Assembly (NCBI RefSeq): GCF_014694385.1
Contig: NZ_JAAOCA010000016.1
Coordinates: 60,176 to 124,175 of the forward strand
Reading direction: 5' to 3'
From: Pseudomonas typographi
GTDB lineage: Bacteria > Pseudomonadota > Gammaproteobacteria > Pseudomonadales > Pseudomonadaceae
DNA: 64,000 nucleotides
The notes under the pieces are model-generated. The model did no database searches. It saw nothing but the letters and a program-made list of their open reading frames with translations, and was not told the origin of the DNA. The position numbers were made by a program, and so were the translations under genes. This document shows, piece after piece, positions 45,468 through 54,448 of this stretch (its first letter is position 1; each line of letters begins with the position of its first letter).

Positions 45468-47003
45468 TCAATGGGAAACAGCGTCGGCGACCTGGGCGTT
45501 ACCGGTCAGCAGGCCGACCAGATAGCTTTCGCGCATGTCCGAGCCGGCAACGTCGGCCACGATCCGCGAGCCGTACATCACCAGGCAACGCTCGCTCAGA
45601 GCGATCAGCTCGGGCAATTCGGAGGAGTACACCAGCACACTGCCGCCGTTGGCGGCATGGCGGCGTATCGCGTGGTAGATGGCCTCCTTGGTCGCGACAT
45701 CGACACCCCGGGTGGGGTCGAACAACAGCAAGGTCTTGGCGCCACTGAGCAAGGCTCGGGCGATGATTGCCTTCTGTTGATTCCCACCGGAAAGATTGCC
45801 GATGCGAAAATTAAGATAACGGTCGCTGAGATCGACCTCTTTGGCCGGCGCCTTCGCCGCGCGCGCTTCGCGGTGTGGCGACACCAGCCCCACGGTCGAC
45901 AGGCGATCGAGTACCGGCAGGGTGATGTTATTGGCCGAGCTCAAGCTGGCGAAGATACCTTCCACCTTGCGCTCTTCGGGTACGAAGGCAATGCCGCCCG
46001 GAGCCCGCAAGGCATCGCGCGGGCAGGTCAAGCGCAGCAACTTGCCGTTGAGCAGAATCTGCCCGGCCTTGGGTTGGCCGTCCCCCGCAAGCAGGCGGAA
46101 TAACTCCCGCTGCCCCTGGCCTTCGAGGCCCGCCATGCCGACGATCTCACCTTCGCCCACGGTCAGCGAAACGCCCTTGACGTTACAGCCTTCCAGGTCA
46201 TTGACCACCAGCACCGGCCTGGGCCGACTGGCACGCTTGAGTGGTACCACAGTGCTGCGCACCACACCGTGGCCGGCCATCATTTCGAATATATCGCCGT
46301 CGGAGGCAGCGCCGAGGTCGACCGTACTGACGCTGCGGCCACTGCGCAGAATGGTCGCGCGCTGGGCCAGCTCGCGGATCTCGGCCAGACGGTGGGAGAT
46401 ATACAGAATCGCCGTGCCTTGCACCTGCAGCTCGCGTACCAGGCGAAACAGCCATTGCACGTCGGCCAGGGCCGCGGTGGGCTCATCCAATACCAGCAAC
46501 GACGGCTTGAACTGCATGGCCCGCACGATTTCCAGGCGTTGACGCTCCGCCAGCGCCAGCTCCGAGACCTGGGTCGCCACGCCTAGGTGGCCAATACCGT
46601 AGCGCTCGAGAATATCTCGCGCAGCGGCGTGCATGGCTTTGGTCGAGGACAAACCGGCAATGCCCTTGAGCGCAGAAGGCAAAAACAGGTTCTGTGCCAC
46701 GCTCAAGTTCTGCACCAGGCTCAACTCCTGAAATGCCGTCGTCACGCCGGATCGGCGGGCCTGCAAAATGCTGCCCGGCGCATAGACCTCGCCATTCAAG
46801 CGCAAGGTGCCACTGTCCGGGCGCACGACCCCGCTCAGGATCTTGACCAGGGTGGATTTACCCGCCCCGTTCTCCCCCAGCAGGGCCTGAACCTCGCCGG
46901 GGCCAATGGTCAGCGTGACATTTTCCAAAGCGACAGTGGCACCGTAGGATTTGGAAATCCCCTGCATTTGTAGGGTCGCTGCAGTTGCATCAGGCATGTT
47001 CAT
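45468..47003 (-). CDS. ABC importer ATPase, sugar type (RbsA-like, two NBDs)
   Basis: A 511-residue duplicated ATPase. NBD1 has Walker A GENGAGKST, an altered signature VSELALAERQR and Walker B LLVLDEPTAAL; NBD2 has a degenerate P-loop (GMAGLEGQGQRE) and LSGGNQQK signature, as in RbsA/MglA. It powers the two permeases and the binding protein encoded upstream. The solute is probably an amide or nitrile in view of the operon (inference), which is unusual for a sugar-type ATPase. Confidence 0.9.
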   Translation of the reverse strand: MNMPDATAATLQMQGISKSYGATVALENVTLTIGPGEVQALLGENGAGKSTLVKILSGVVRPDSGTLRLNGEVYAPGSILQARRSGVTTAFQELSLVQNLSVAQNLFLPSALKGIAGLSSTKAMHAAARDILERYGIGHLGVATQVSELALAERQRLEIVRAMQFKPSLLVLDEPTAALADVQWLFRLVRELQVQGTAILYISHRLAEIRELAQRATILRSGRSVSTVDLGAASDGDIFEMMAGHGVVRSTVVPLKRASRPRPVLVVNDLEGCNVKGVSLTVGEGEIVGMAGLEGQGQRELFRLLAGDGQPKAGQILLNGKLLRLTCPRDALRAPGGIAFVPEERKVEGIFASLSSANNITLPVLDRLSTVGLVSPHREARAAKAPAKEVDLSDRYLNFRIGNLSGGNQQKAIIARALLSGAKTLLLFDPTRGVDVATKEAIYHAIRRHAANGGSVLVYSSELPELIALSERCLVMYGSRIVADVAGSDMRESYLVGLLTGNAQVADAVSH

Positions 47004-47044
47004 CTCCTGTACGCCGGGCGCGCCCGGCGCTCATCAAGCCGCGA

Positions 47045-48271
47045 TTACTGACCCGCGACGGTGGGTTGCACGACAGTAAGCTTGTAATGGTCGGCGGGGG
47101 CTTCGCAGCGCTGGCAGTTGATGCCCGGCTCCGGTGGCGCCTGGTGAATCGCGGCAGGTAGCGGCTGGATGGTCATGCCGTCCACCGGCTTGCCTTCCAG
47201 CGCCGCGCGCAGGTCGATCTCGGGCAGCAGCACGTCGTCATGAATCACGGTCGAGAAACCTTGTGGTACTAGCGAAGCGTCGAATACGTTGCAGCCATTC
47301 TCGATCTTGCTGCCGTTGCACAGCTTGATCTGCTCGGAAGTGGCCCATGGCAATGGGTACTCGATGCTGACCGGCTCCTGCTTGCGCTTGCCGGTAAGGA
47401 TTTCCATCATCAGCTTGAACGCGTAGCCTGCGGTCGCGGGTGGCGACCCGGAAGACACACCCTGCAGGCCACGCTTCTGGTAATCGGGGTTGAGGAAACC
47501 AAGGCGGAAGCCGTTCATGTTTTCGCCCACGATTGGTACCATCTTGCCGCCGCGATCAGCCACGGCATTCAATGTTCCTGCTTCGCCCAGCTCAGACCAG
47601 ATTCCGTCTACATCGGGGTGAGCAGCCAACGCCTTGGCGGTTTCCTGTTGAGCGATACGGTCGTCCCACATGCCGTAGTACTCGGAGACCACTTCGATCC
47701 CCGGGTACTTGGCGAAAATGGCTTTGGCGCCGTCGGCGTGGCGCTTGTCCACGGAGGTGCCAGGTACACCGCGCACCATGAAGATCTTGCCCTTCCCGCC
47801 TAGTTCGTTGACCAGCGCCTGCGCGGTGTTTTCCCCGAAGCCCGCCGAGATATAGCTCACGTTGTAAGCGCAGCTCTCGGTGACGGTCGAGTCATACATG
47901 AAAAACTTCACACCTCGCTCGCAACCACGCTTGACCACGCGGTTGAGCGCCGTGGGCGAAATCGGGAAACTGATCACGCCGTCGGCACCGGCATCGATCA
48001 TGCTTTCATAGGCGGCGATCTGCGCCTGTGGGTCGGTGCCGGAGATCACTTCCTTCAAATCCACCAACTTGTCATAGGGCGGTGTTTTTGCCAGCGCCTT
48101 GATGATGTTGGCGGTCTCACTCATCCAGTTGTTGCCGCTGTAACTCAAGCTGAGGTAGATCTTGAACTTCTTTGGTTCGTCCGCATGCACCGGAGCCATG
48201 AATACTGCACCGGCGGCAATGGTCAAAGTCAGGGCGAGCGCGTGCCACCGACGAGTCATCGATTGAATCAT
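47045..48271 (-). CDS. Periplasmic substrate-binding protein (sugar-type ABC)
   Basis: A 408-residue type I binding protein with a signal peptide (MTRRWHALALTLTIAAGAVF, cleaved near HADEP). The body reads as a ribose/galactose-type periplasmic protein (KIYLSLSYSGNNWMSETANII, INAGADGVISFPISPTALNRVV). ATG at 48271 is chosen because GGGGA lies nine bases upstream. It lies between the permeases and the ATPase, so it supplies this importer. Confidence 0.88.
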   Translation of the reverse strand: MIQSMTRRWHALALTLTIAAGAVFMAPVHADEPKKFKIYLSLSYSGNNWMSETANIIKALAKTPPYDKLVDLKEVISGTDPQAQIAAYESMIDAGADGVISFPISPTALNRVVKRGCERGVKFFMYDSTVTESCAYNVSYISAGFGENTAQALVNELGGKGKIFMVRGVPGTSVDKRHADGAKAIFAKYPGIEVVSEYYGMWDDRIAQQETAKALAAHPDVDGIWSELGEAGTLNAVADRGGKMVPIVGENMNGFRLGFLNPDYQKRGLQGVSSGSPPATAGYAFKLMMEILTGKRKQEPVSIEYPLPWATSEQIKLCNGSKIENGCNVFDASLVPQGFSTVIHDDVLLPEIDLRAALEGKPVDGMTIQPLPAAIHQAPPEPGINCQRCEAPADHYKLTVVQPTVAGQ

Positions 48272-48350
48272 CTTAAGTATCCCCATACAGCGAAAGTGAT
48301 TGAACAGTGCGTTCAGTTCGGCAGATTGATGCTCGATTGCTGCTGGTTTT

Positions 48351-49400
48351 TTATGACTTCGGCTGGCCCGAAGACCGTTTGAACAAGCGGCTGAGGCCCG
48401 GCCTGGCACCCGACGCTTGTGCCTGCTGGATCAATATCGCCAGGACGATGATGGTCCCGGAGATGATCAACCGCCATCCTTGGTCCAGCCCCGTAGCGGC
48501 GATGACCGATTCGACCGTGGACAGGAACAACACCCCGCACAGGGTATTGATGAAGCTGCCGGAGCCGCCCAGAATCGAAGCTCCGCCCAGGATCACGGCA
48601 GCCACTGTGGGCAGCAGGTAGGCATCGCCCATTCGCAATGTCGCGCCGTTGGAGTAGCCGGTGAGCAAGGCGCCAGCGAAGGCCGAAGCGATACCGCTGA
48701 GCGCATAGACCAGCACCAGTGTGCGCGTGATGGGAATGCCCGCGATCCTCGCGGCGGCTGGGCTGCAGCCCACGGCATAGAGGTTGCGTCCGAAGTGGGT
48801 CCGGCTTTGCAGCAACCAGCCCGCTATCGAGAACACCAGGATCAGCAACACGATGTTGGGCACGCCCAGAGTGTCACCCTTCATCAACGCCTTGAGCAGG
48901 GTTGGCGCCGCGCCCAAGGTGCTCCCACCGGTGTAACCCAGGGCGATCGAGCCGACGATGATGCTCATGCCCATGGTCATGATGAAAGGCGGCACTTTGA
49001 GCAGCACGACCCCCAGCCCATTGGCCGCACCGACCACCCCGCCCAGCAGCAGGATGGTCGGCAGGAAGAACCACAGGTGCACGTCGCCGCTGCCGATCCA
49101 GGCCGCCGAGAGCACACCACCGAGCATGAAGGTGCCCGGCACCGACAGGTCCAGCCCCCCCGTCAGAATCACCAGGCCTTGACCGAAGGCTGCCACCAGC
49201 AGGAACGAGCCCAGGGTAAGAATCGTCAGCACCTGCTCCCATGAACCTAGCGCGGGGCTGATCAGCTTCGAGCCGAATATCAGCAGCACGGTCGCCAGCA
49301 ACAGCATGATCGCCGTGACGGTTTCGGGATTGGTTTTCGCTGCGGCGCGCTGGTCAACCACCGCCAGGGCGGACGGTAGCGTTTCTGGTGAGGCATTCAT
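48351..49400 (-). CDS. ABC importer permease (RbsC-like) 2
   Basis: A 349-residue permease with about nine to ten helices; family features are ILTGGLDLSVPGTFMLGGV and the GCSPAAARIAGIPITRTLVLVYALSG cytoplasmic loop. Its start overlaps the stop of the preceding permease by four bases (ATGA). It pairs with that permease to make the membrane channel. Confidence 0.9.
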   Translation of the reverse strand: MNASPETLPSALAVVDQRAAAKTNPETVTAIMLLLATVLLIFGSKLISPALGSWEQVLTILTLGSFLLVAAFGQGLVILTGGLDLSVPGTFMLGGVLSAAWIGSGDVHLWFFLPTILLLGGVVGAANGLGVVLLKVPPFIMTMGMSIIVGSIALGYTGGSTLGAAPTLLKALMKGDTLGVPNIVLLILVFSIAGWLLQSRTHFGRNLYAVGCSPAAARIAGIPITRTLVLVYALSGIASAFAGALLTGYSNGATLRMGDAYLLPTVAAVILGGASILGGSGSFINTLCGVLFLSTVESVIAATGLDQGWRLIISGTIIVLAILIQQAQASGARPGLSRLFKRSSGQPKS

Positions 49401-50389
49401 GGGCGATCTCCTGTACGGCTGCGATTGATCAAGCGACCGATGACGATCGCGACGATAAGCAACACACCCTGAAACAAGCCGATGTAGAATGAGGAAACGC
49501 CGCCGGAGAACAGCACCTTCTGCATCAGCATCAAGGTGGCGGCGCCGATCAGGCTGCCGATCAGGCCACCCTGCCCGCCGGCAAGGCTGGTGCCCCCCAA
49601 TGCCACGGCGGCAAACGACAGCAGCAGGAATGGCATGCCGGCATTGGGATCGCCAGTAGCCGTCTGCGCGCTGAGCATGAAGCCGGCGACGCCATACAGG
49701 GCCCCCGCCATCACATAAGCCAGCAAGCGGGTCCGCTTGACCGGGATGCCCGACAGCTCGGCGGCGGCCTGGTCAGCCCCCACCGCGTACAGCGCGGTCC
49801 CCAGGTCGGTCTTGCCCAGCAGCATCCAAAGACCGGCAACGATGACCGGCAGGATGATCGAGGCAGGCACGAGGGAGAACAGGGTGGAGGTCATTTCGTC
49901 GCTGACCCACTCCGCCACCATGCCGCCAGGGGCTGGCAAGATCAGCAGCGCGATACCTTGGCAAATGATCATCACGCCCAAGGTGGCGGCCACCGACTGC
50001 ACCCCGCGATAGGCCACCAGGTAACCACTGGCGCTGCCCACCAAGGCACCGACGCCGACACAGATGGCGAAGCTGGCCAGGGCCCCCCATGGCCCGTCCA
50101 GCGGCAATACCGCCATGATCACGTTGGCAATGGACAAGGTGCCGACAATGGACAGGTCGAAGCCGCGCGCCAACACCACCAGCGTCTGGCCTGCCGCCGC
50201 CAACGCAAGCGGGCTGGCATTGTTGATCAAGTTGGTGAAGGTGTAGCTGGACAGCGCCTTGCTATCGAACATTGCGTACATCCCATACATCACAATGTAC
50301 AACATCAGGGTAAAACAGGCCGGATGCCGGCCCATCACGCCGCGCCAGGGCGGCGGCGCTTCAACGGTATTCTGTATGAGGGTGGCCAT
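49397..50389 (-). CDS. ABC importer permease (RbsC-like) 1
   Basis: A 330-residue permease of the same family as its neighbour: LVVLARGFDLSIVGTLSIANV and GADQAAAELSGIPVKRTRLLAYVMAG. AGGAGG lies six bases before the ATG at 50389. It follows cbtB by 174 bp; I see no terminator in the gap, so it is probably in the hydratase operon. Confidence 0.9.
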   Translation of the reverse strand: MATLIQNTVEAPPPWRGVMGRHPACFTLMLYIVMYGMYAMFDSKALSSYTFTNLINNASPLALAAAGQTLVVLARGFDLSIVGTLSIANVIMAVLPLDGPWGALASFAICVGVGALVGSASGYLVAYRGVQSVAATLGVMIICQGIALLILPAPGGMVAEWVSDEMTSTLFSLVPASIILPVIVAGLWMLLGKTDLGTALYAVGADQAAAELSGIPVKRTRLLAYVMAGALYGVAGFMLSAQTATGDPNAGMPFLLLSFAAVALGGTSLAGGQGGLIGSLIGAATLMLMQKVLFSGGVSSFYIGLFQGVLLIVAIVIGRLINRSRTGDRP

Positions 50390-50563
50390 AGTGGCCTCCT
50401 TGCTAACGCGGTCAGGGGCAGAATCCAAATCGCGGGCACAGGGTACCCGCAGGGCCGATACCGAAGCACTCGATGCCCTGTCAATCATGTATTCAACGGG
50501 AGCGTGTTTTGCGTGTAGCCATTACTTCAGCGGGTCCCCATGGCACCCGCCGAAGGTGCTCAC

Positions 50564-50755
50564 TCAATGGCAAGGAAACGCCAGGGAGTGGCGTACATCG
50601 TGGGCGGCGTTGTGTACCGCTTCGATGTGGGCGAACCCCACCATACCGACGATGAACAACCCCAACAGGGCAGCCATGCCCAATTGCGTGACACGCGCGA
50701 CGACCGACAAGTCAGTGTGCGCATGGGTACTGCTGTGGCGAGTGTAATAGGTCAT
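50564..50755 (-). CDS. cbtB: Cobalt transporter subunit CbtB
   Basis: A 63-residue protein with one hydrophobic helix (LGMAALLGLFIVGMVGFA) and the conserved His-rich tail HIEAVHNAAHDVRHSLAFPCH of CbtB. GGAG lies nine bases before the ATG at 50755. CbtB usually lies directly before cbtA and works with it in cobalt uptake; here it is placed between the hydratase accessory gene and the importer, while cbtA is 9 kb downstream behind amiR. Confidence 0.88.
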   Translation of the reverse strand: MTYYTRHSSTHAHTDLSVVARVTQLGMAALLGLFIVGMVGFAHIEAVHNAAHDVRHSLAFPCH

Positions 50756-50772
50756 GCGACTAACTCCGACGA

Positions 50773-51126
50773 TCAGCAAACAAAAATGGGATCGCGCTTG
50801 GCGACATGTACATGGGGTACCGGGTTTGCCACCAGGTACTCGGTGCGACCGTGAAGATCGTGATCGCTCAAGAGCTGCTTGTGCTCCACCAGGCGCTCCA
50901 ACGCATTGACCCAAAGACGGTAGTAATCACTGCCGCCGTCGGCGTCAGCGCTGCCATGGCTGACTTCGTGGCTGAGGTAATCGGCCCACTCAACCCAAGT
51001 AAAATGCCCGGCTTCGTGCAGCTTCAGGGTCATGGCGAACGCCTGGGCTTCCCAAGGCTCGCGAAATACCGGCCCTTCGATGTCTTTGTAGCGCGCCGGC
51101 AGCAGGTTCAGGTCGACGTCGCTCAT
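50773..51126 (-). CDS. Nitrile hydratase accessory/activator protein
   Basis: A 117-residue protein with the FREPWEAQAFAMTLKLHEAGHFTWVEWADYLSHEV segment, which is typical of the small beta-subunit-like activators needed to load metal into the alpha subunit. It is homologous to the N-terminal half of NHase beta. The start overlaps the stop of the beta C-terminal ORF by four bases (ATGA). Confidence 0.88.
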   Translation of the reverse strand: MSDVDLNLLPARYKDIEGPVFREPWEAQAFAMTLKLHEAGHFTWVEWADYLSHEVSHGSADADGGSDYYRLWVNALERLVEHKQLLSDHDLHGRTEYLVANPVPHVHVAKRDPIFVC

Positions 51127-51488
51127 GGCTGCGCCCCCTCGATGTGCTCGATGTAGCTTTCGAACATGTCGATGTACAGACAGTCGATCGCCGATGCCTG
51201 CGGCCCCCATAATTCCTGGAACGTGAAACACACGCTGTAGCAGTGCTGCGGCTGCTCGCCCTGACGCTCGGCGAGCGTGTCCGGAAACACGAACACACCG
51301 TGATCGAACGCTACCGTGCCGCGTTTGCCACGGATGTAACGGGGCAAACGGGTATGGGTGGCCGGGTTGATGTTCAGGGCGATCACGCTGTCACCGGCGG
51401 CAAAGCCCGCGTCGACGACCTCCTGGGAGCGGCAAGAGCCGCCCTTGAGGATGCGCGCGTCTACTTGGTCTACGGTCAATGTCGGCAT
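51123..51488 (-). CDS. Nitrile hydratase beta subunit, C-terminal half as separate ORF
   Basis: A 121-residue protein equal to the C-terminal SH3-like half of NHase beta: FAAGDSVIALNINPATHTRLPRYIRGKRGTV, GVFVFPDTLAERQG and YSVCFTFQELWG. ATG at 51488 overlaps the stop of the N-terminal half (TGATG) and has GGGGAGG seven bases upstream, so it can be translated by coupling. Together the two ORFs equal a normal beta subunit of about 220 residues. Separate halves are known from thiocyanate hydrolase and toyocamycin nitrile hydratase. Confidence 0.85.
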   Translation of the reverse strand: MPTLTVDQVDARILKGGSCRSQEVVDAGFAAGDSVIALNINPATHTRLPRYIRGKRGTVAFDHGVFVFPDTLAERQGEQPQHCYSVCFTFQELWGPQASAIDCLYIDMFESYIEHIEGAQP

Positions 51489-51799
51489 CAGGCGGCCTCC
51501 CCTGCCAATTGGTTCATGCGTTCGAGCACTTGCGCTTCGCTGATCACATCGCGGTCGATCAAGGATTTCTCCACGCAGTACGCCCAGTGTTCGTAATAGG
51601 TCGAGTCGAGATAGTGGGTGGGATGCATCACCTCGATGTTCTTGCGCAATTCGTCGATGGCGTAGATACCGACAAACAGCGTGGCAACGTACATGGCAAA
51701 GATGCGGCGCTCCCACTCTTCGTGAAACAGTGGCTCTTCGGGATAGGGGTTGACTGGCCCGAGGCCGTGCATACCGCCCAGATCATGTGCACCATTCAT
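51488..51799 (-). CDS. Nitrile hydratase beta subunit, N-terminal half as separate ORF
   Basis: A 103-residue protein beginning MNGAHDLGGMHGLGPV, the hallmark N-terminus of NHase beta, and ending at ISEAQVLERMNQLAGEAA. This is where the linker of a normal beta begins. It follows the alpha gene by 21 bp. A one-base insertion or two-base deletion near 51488 would join it with the next ORF. Confidence 0.88.
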   Translation of the reverse strand: MNGAHDLGGMHGLGPVNPYPEEPLFHEEWERRIFAMYVATLFVGIYAIDELRKNIEVMHPTHYLDSTYYEHWAYCVEKSLIDRDVISEAQVLERMNQLAGEAA

Positions 51800-51820
51800 T
51801 AGCTAACTCCTCTCGGGGTC

Positions 51821-52435
51821 TCAGGCAGTGGCGGCCAGGGCGAGACCCACTCCGATCATGGAATCACGGGTCACCAGCTCGGCCAGTTGCTCTTCGCTGT
51901 AGCCTTCGGTCCCTGCTGGGCGCATCGGCATGACCAGGTAACGCAATTCAGCGTTGCTGTCCCATACGCGCAACTGCACATTGGCCGCGATCTCAAGGTC
52001 GAATTCATCCTTGAGCAAGCCGCGCGGATCTATCACTGCGCGCGAGCGAAACGGCGGCATCTTGTACCAGGTCGGCGGCAAGCCGAGGGTCGGCCATGGA
52101 TAGCAGGAGCACAGCGTGCAAACCACTAGGTTGTGCACGGTGGGAGTGTTTTCCACCACCACCATGTCCTCGCCCTGGGCACCGGAATAGCCCAGTTCAG
52201 CGATGGCTGCAGTGCTGTCTGCCAGCAAGCGCTGCTTGTAAGCGGGATCGACCCAGGCCTTGGCAATCACTTTCGCGCCGTTGCGGGGGCCGACCTTGTG
52301 CTCGAAGGTCTCGACGATACGGTCCAGCGCAGCGGATTCGAAGTAGCCTTTTTCGACCAGTAACGACTCCAGCGCCTTGACGCGCAGCGACAACTGCGAA
52401 GGAGAAGGGGAATGATTGTGACCATGTCTACTCAT
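51821..52435 (-). CDS. nthA: Cobalt-type nitrile hydratase alpha subunit
   Basis: A 204-residue alpha subunit. The metal claw reads [10 protein letters not shown]; Thr after the first Cys marks the cobalt type (the iron type has Ser), and the last two Cys are the ones oxidised post-translationally. [10 protein letters not shown] before and LGLPPTWYK after it are family-typical. It hydrates nitriles to amides together with beta. GGAG is seven bases before the ATG at 52435. The His-rich start (MSRHGHNH) is a little unusual. It is the first gene of the operon and lies behind a terminator-bearing leader. Confidence 0.92.
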   Translation of the reverse strand: MSRHGHNHSPSPSQLSLRVKALESLLVEKGYFESAALDRIVETFEHKVGPRNGAKVIAKAWVDPAYKQRLLADSTAAIAELGYSGAQGEDMVVVENTPTVHNLVVCTLCSCYPWPTLGLPPTWYKMPPFRSRAVIDPRGLLKDEFDLEIAANVQLRVWDSNAELRYLVMPMRPAGTEGYSEEQLAELVTRDSMIGVGLALAATA

Positions 52436-52630
52436 ACGAAACTCCAGCATGCAAGTGATCGGTACGCGAGAGTCATCTCCCGCGAAACGCTGTCGTTCCA
52501 GACCTGGGTCCGGAGCCGAAGCACTTGTGCTGGAATCGGTCACGACAACATGACTGAAGTACGGCACAGGCTCCTCGACCAACAGCTCGAAGAAATCATT
52601 TAGTGCCGACGTCGTTGTCGGATTCTGGGC

Positions 52631-52707
52631 AAAAAAAATACCGTAGGCCTCTTGGAGACTTACGGGCTACTTTGCCGTTGCCATCTTGGACAGCAATGTC
52701 CGTATGG
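52631..52707 (-). promoter_or_regulatory. ANTAR-type antitermination leader of the nitrile hydratase operon
   Basis: On the minus strand, hairpin P1 (52707-52681; inner stem GGAC/GTCC, hexaloop ATTGCT) is followed by P2 (52678-52662; stem GGC/GCC, hexaloop AAAGTA). Both loops have A at position 1 and G at position 4, as ANTAR target hairpins do. The 3' strand of P2 (GCCCGT) overlaps the 5' strand of an intrinsic terminator (52665-52641, stem starting CCGTA/TACGG) ending in TATTTTTTTT. AmiR in the same cluster is the obvious ligand. The rest of the 600-bp gap (52708-53035) probably holds the divergent promoters; I could not pick a convincing one. Confidence 0.75.
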
Positions 52708-53035
52708 CGGATTGAACAGCGGCCTTAAGCAAGGGGGGCGGTCCAATCTATTGTCGCCGAGCAACTACCCAACTCGGTGATGGCGCAAGAATAATCACAT
52801 CGAGTTGGCTTGCGCAACCCTGAACTTAAATCTTTTCTCACACTTAGCCATCTTGCACTGATCCGGTGCGCGCATATGACTTCGATGCTTATATGCCTAC
52901 GAGGGACGCACTGATTTGTGCCATATTTATTGGCGACGAGTGCGGGATAACTTGGGTGGATTTCCAGCACCGTATGCTTGAGGTTGGCTACATAGCAGCC
53001 CAGAATACCTCCTTCCTTCCGCCAACGAGCACACC

Positions 53036-53935
53036 ATGAAGCCGGAAAATCTAAGCTGGGATGACCTACGGATCTTCATGCACGTCGCCCGGTGCCAGAA
53101 CCTTTCGCGGGCGGGCAAGCAACTGAAGATCGACCAGTCGACCGTTAGCCGCAGAATCAATCAGCTGGAATACGCCCTGGGCTTCAGCGTCTTCGAACGC
53201 AGCAGCTCAGGCTTGCAGCTAAATGACCAAGGCGCCCGCCTGCTCGCGCAGGTGGAGTTGATGGGCAACGGGTTTTCCGGGCTGCTGGAGCAATTGTCCT
53301 CGGGCACCAACACGGTGTCCGGCAGGGTCCGAGTCGGCACCATGGAAGGCCTGGCCTCGCTCTACCTGACCCAGCAGGTGCCAAAGCTGCAGTTGCTGCA
53401 CCCCAACGTCACCCTGGAGTTGGTCACCTCGACCCACCAACTGCAGGTCACCCGGCGCGAAGCGGATATCTTCCTGGGCTTCTTCGAGCCCTCGGGCCAG
53501 GGTTTTCACACCGAACGGGTCGGGCAGTTCGAATTGAACCTGTACGGTAGCGACGACTACCTGCTGGCTCACGGCACCCCGTCGCGGGAGACCCTGGAGA
53601 ACCACCTGTTCGTCGGCTACATCGAAGAGTTGGTGCAGATCAAGGCGGTCAAATGGCTCGATGAGCTGATTGCAGCGCCCAGACTCGTGTTCCATTCCAA
53701 CAGCATGCTCGCGCAGATGTTTGCCGCCAGCGCCGGCGCAGGGCTGGTGATGCTGCCCTCCTTCGCCCATGCCGAACGCTTTGGCCTGCGCAAAATCCAG
53801 CTCAATGGCGCCAAGGTCACCCGTGATCTATGGCTGAGCGTCCATCAAGACCTGCGTTACGTACCACGAATCAAGACCATGCTGGAGCACCTGTCGCGGC
53901 TGTTTCGTAATGACCAGTTATTCAGCCTCGGCTAA
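53036..53935 (+). CDS. LysR-family regulator
   Basis: A 299-residue LysR-type regulator: N-terminal LSWDDLRIFMHVARCQNLSRAGKQLKIDQSTVSRRINQLE helix-turn-helix and a shorter effector-binding domain. It is divergent from the nitrile hydratase operon and 177 bp before the transporter/nitrilase genes, so it may control either. The co-inducer is unknown. Confidence 0.88.
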   Translation: MKPENLSWDDLRIFMHVARCQNLSRAGKQLKIDQSTVSRRINQLEYALGFSVFERSSSGLQLNDQGARLLAQVELMGNGFSGLLEQLSSGTNTVSGRVRVGTMEGLASLYLTQQVPKLQLLHPNVTLELVTSTHQLQVTRREADIFLGFFEPSGQGFHTERVGQFELNLYGSDDYLLAHGTPSRETLENHLFVGYIEELVQIKAVKWLDELIAAPRLVFHSNSMLAQMFAASAGAGLVMLPSFAHAERFGLRKIQLNGAKVTRDLWLSVHQDLRYVPRIKTMLEHLSRLFRNDQLFSLG

Positions 53936-54112
53936 CGCCGCGCGACCTACAAATCAACACGCCCACCTTCTTGCACCATCGCACAGCACTTCTTCATTTC
54001 AAGCACCGTTTCGGTGATGCAGCTTTGCAATAGGCGTTGTTGCATTACGGCTTGGCAGTCTGGGCCCGTACTTTAAACTGAGTTCGCCACCTACCCGACC
54101 GAGGCGCACTCA

Positions 54113-54448
54113 ATGAAACAAGACTCCATCTGGGGTGCCATATTCGAGCACCCGAACTTTGCAATACTGGTCAAGCGACGGCGCCGGCTAGTCTCGACGC
54201 TTATGCTGATCAGCATGGCGGTGTACTTCGCCATCCCGTTGTTTTCCGCCTATTTCCCCGAATTTCTCTCTTATAAGATTTATGGCGCGATCAATGTCGG
54301 CCTGGTGTATCTGGTCGGGCAATATTTCTTCGGCGCCGCGATCGCCATTTTTTATGCCTGGCGCTTGAAGAACATCGACGCGATGTCCGCCGCCCTGGTT
54401 TCCGAAGCTTCTGTGAGCGTCAATCATGACCAAAATCAACCGCACTAA
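54113..54448 (+). CDS. DUF485-family inner-membrane protein
   Basis: A 111-residue protein with two transmembrane helices (VSTLMLISMAVYFAIPLFSAYF and INVGLVYLVGQYFFGAAIAIFYAW), matching the small DUF485 (YjcH-like) proteins that accompany acetate-type sodium symporters. Its end overlaps the start of the symporter gene by 23 bases. Confidence 0.88.
   Translation: MKQDSIWGAIFEHPNFAILVKRRRRLVSTLMLISMAVYFAIPLFSAYFPEFLSYKIYGAINVGLVYLVGQYFFGAAIAIFYAWRLKNIDAMSAALVSEASVSVNHDQNQPH

Noticed and set aside
51123..52435. Thiocyanate hydrolase instead of nitrile hydratase
   Set aside because: The split beta recalls it, but the alpha subunit sequence around [10 protein letters not shown] ([10 protein letters not shown] before, LGLPPTWYK after) and the start MNGAHDLGGMHG are typical of nitrile hydratase; gene order also differs from the scn operon as I know it.
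52725..52970. A minus-strand 81-codon frame between nthA and lysR
   Set aside because: No ribosome site, atypical composition, and it overlaps the regulatory leader and promoter region.
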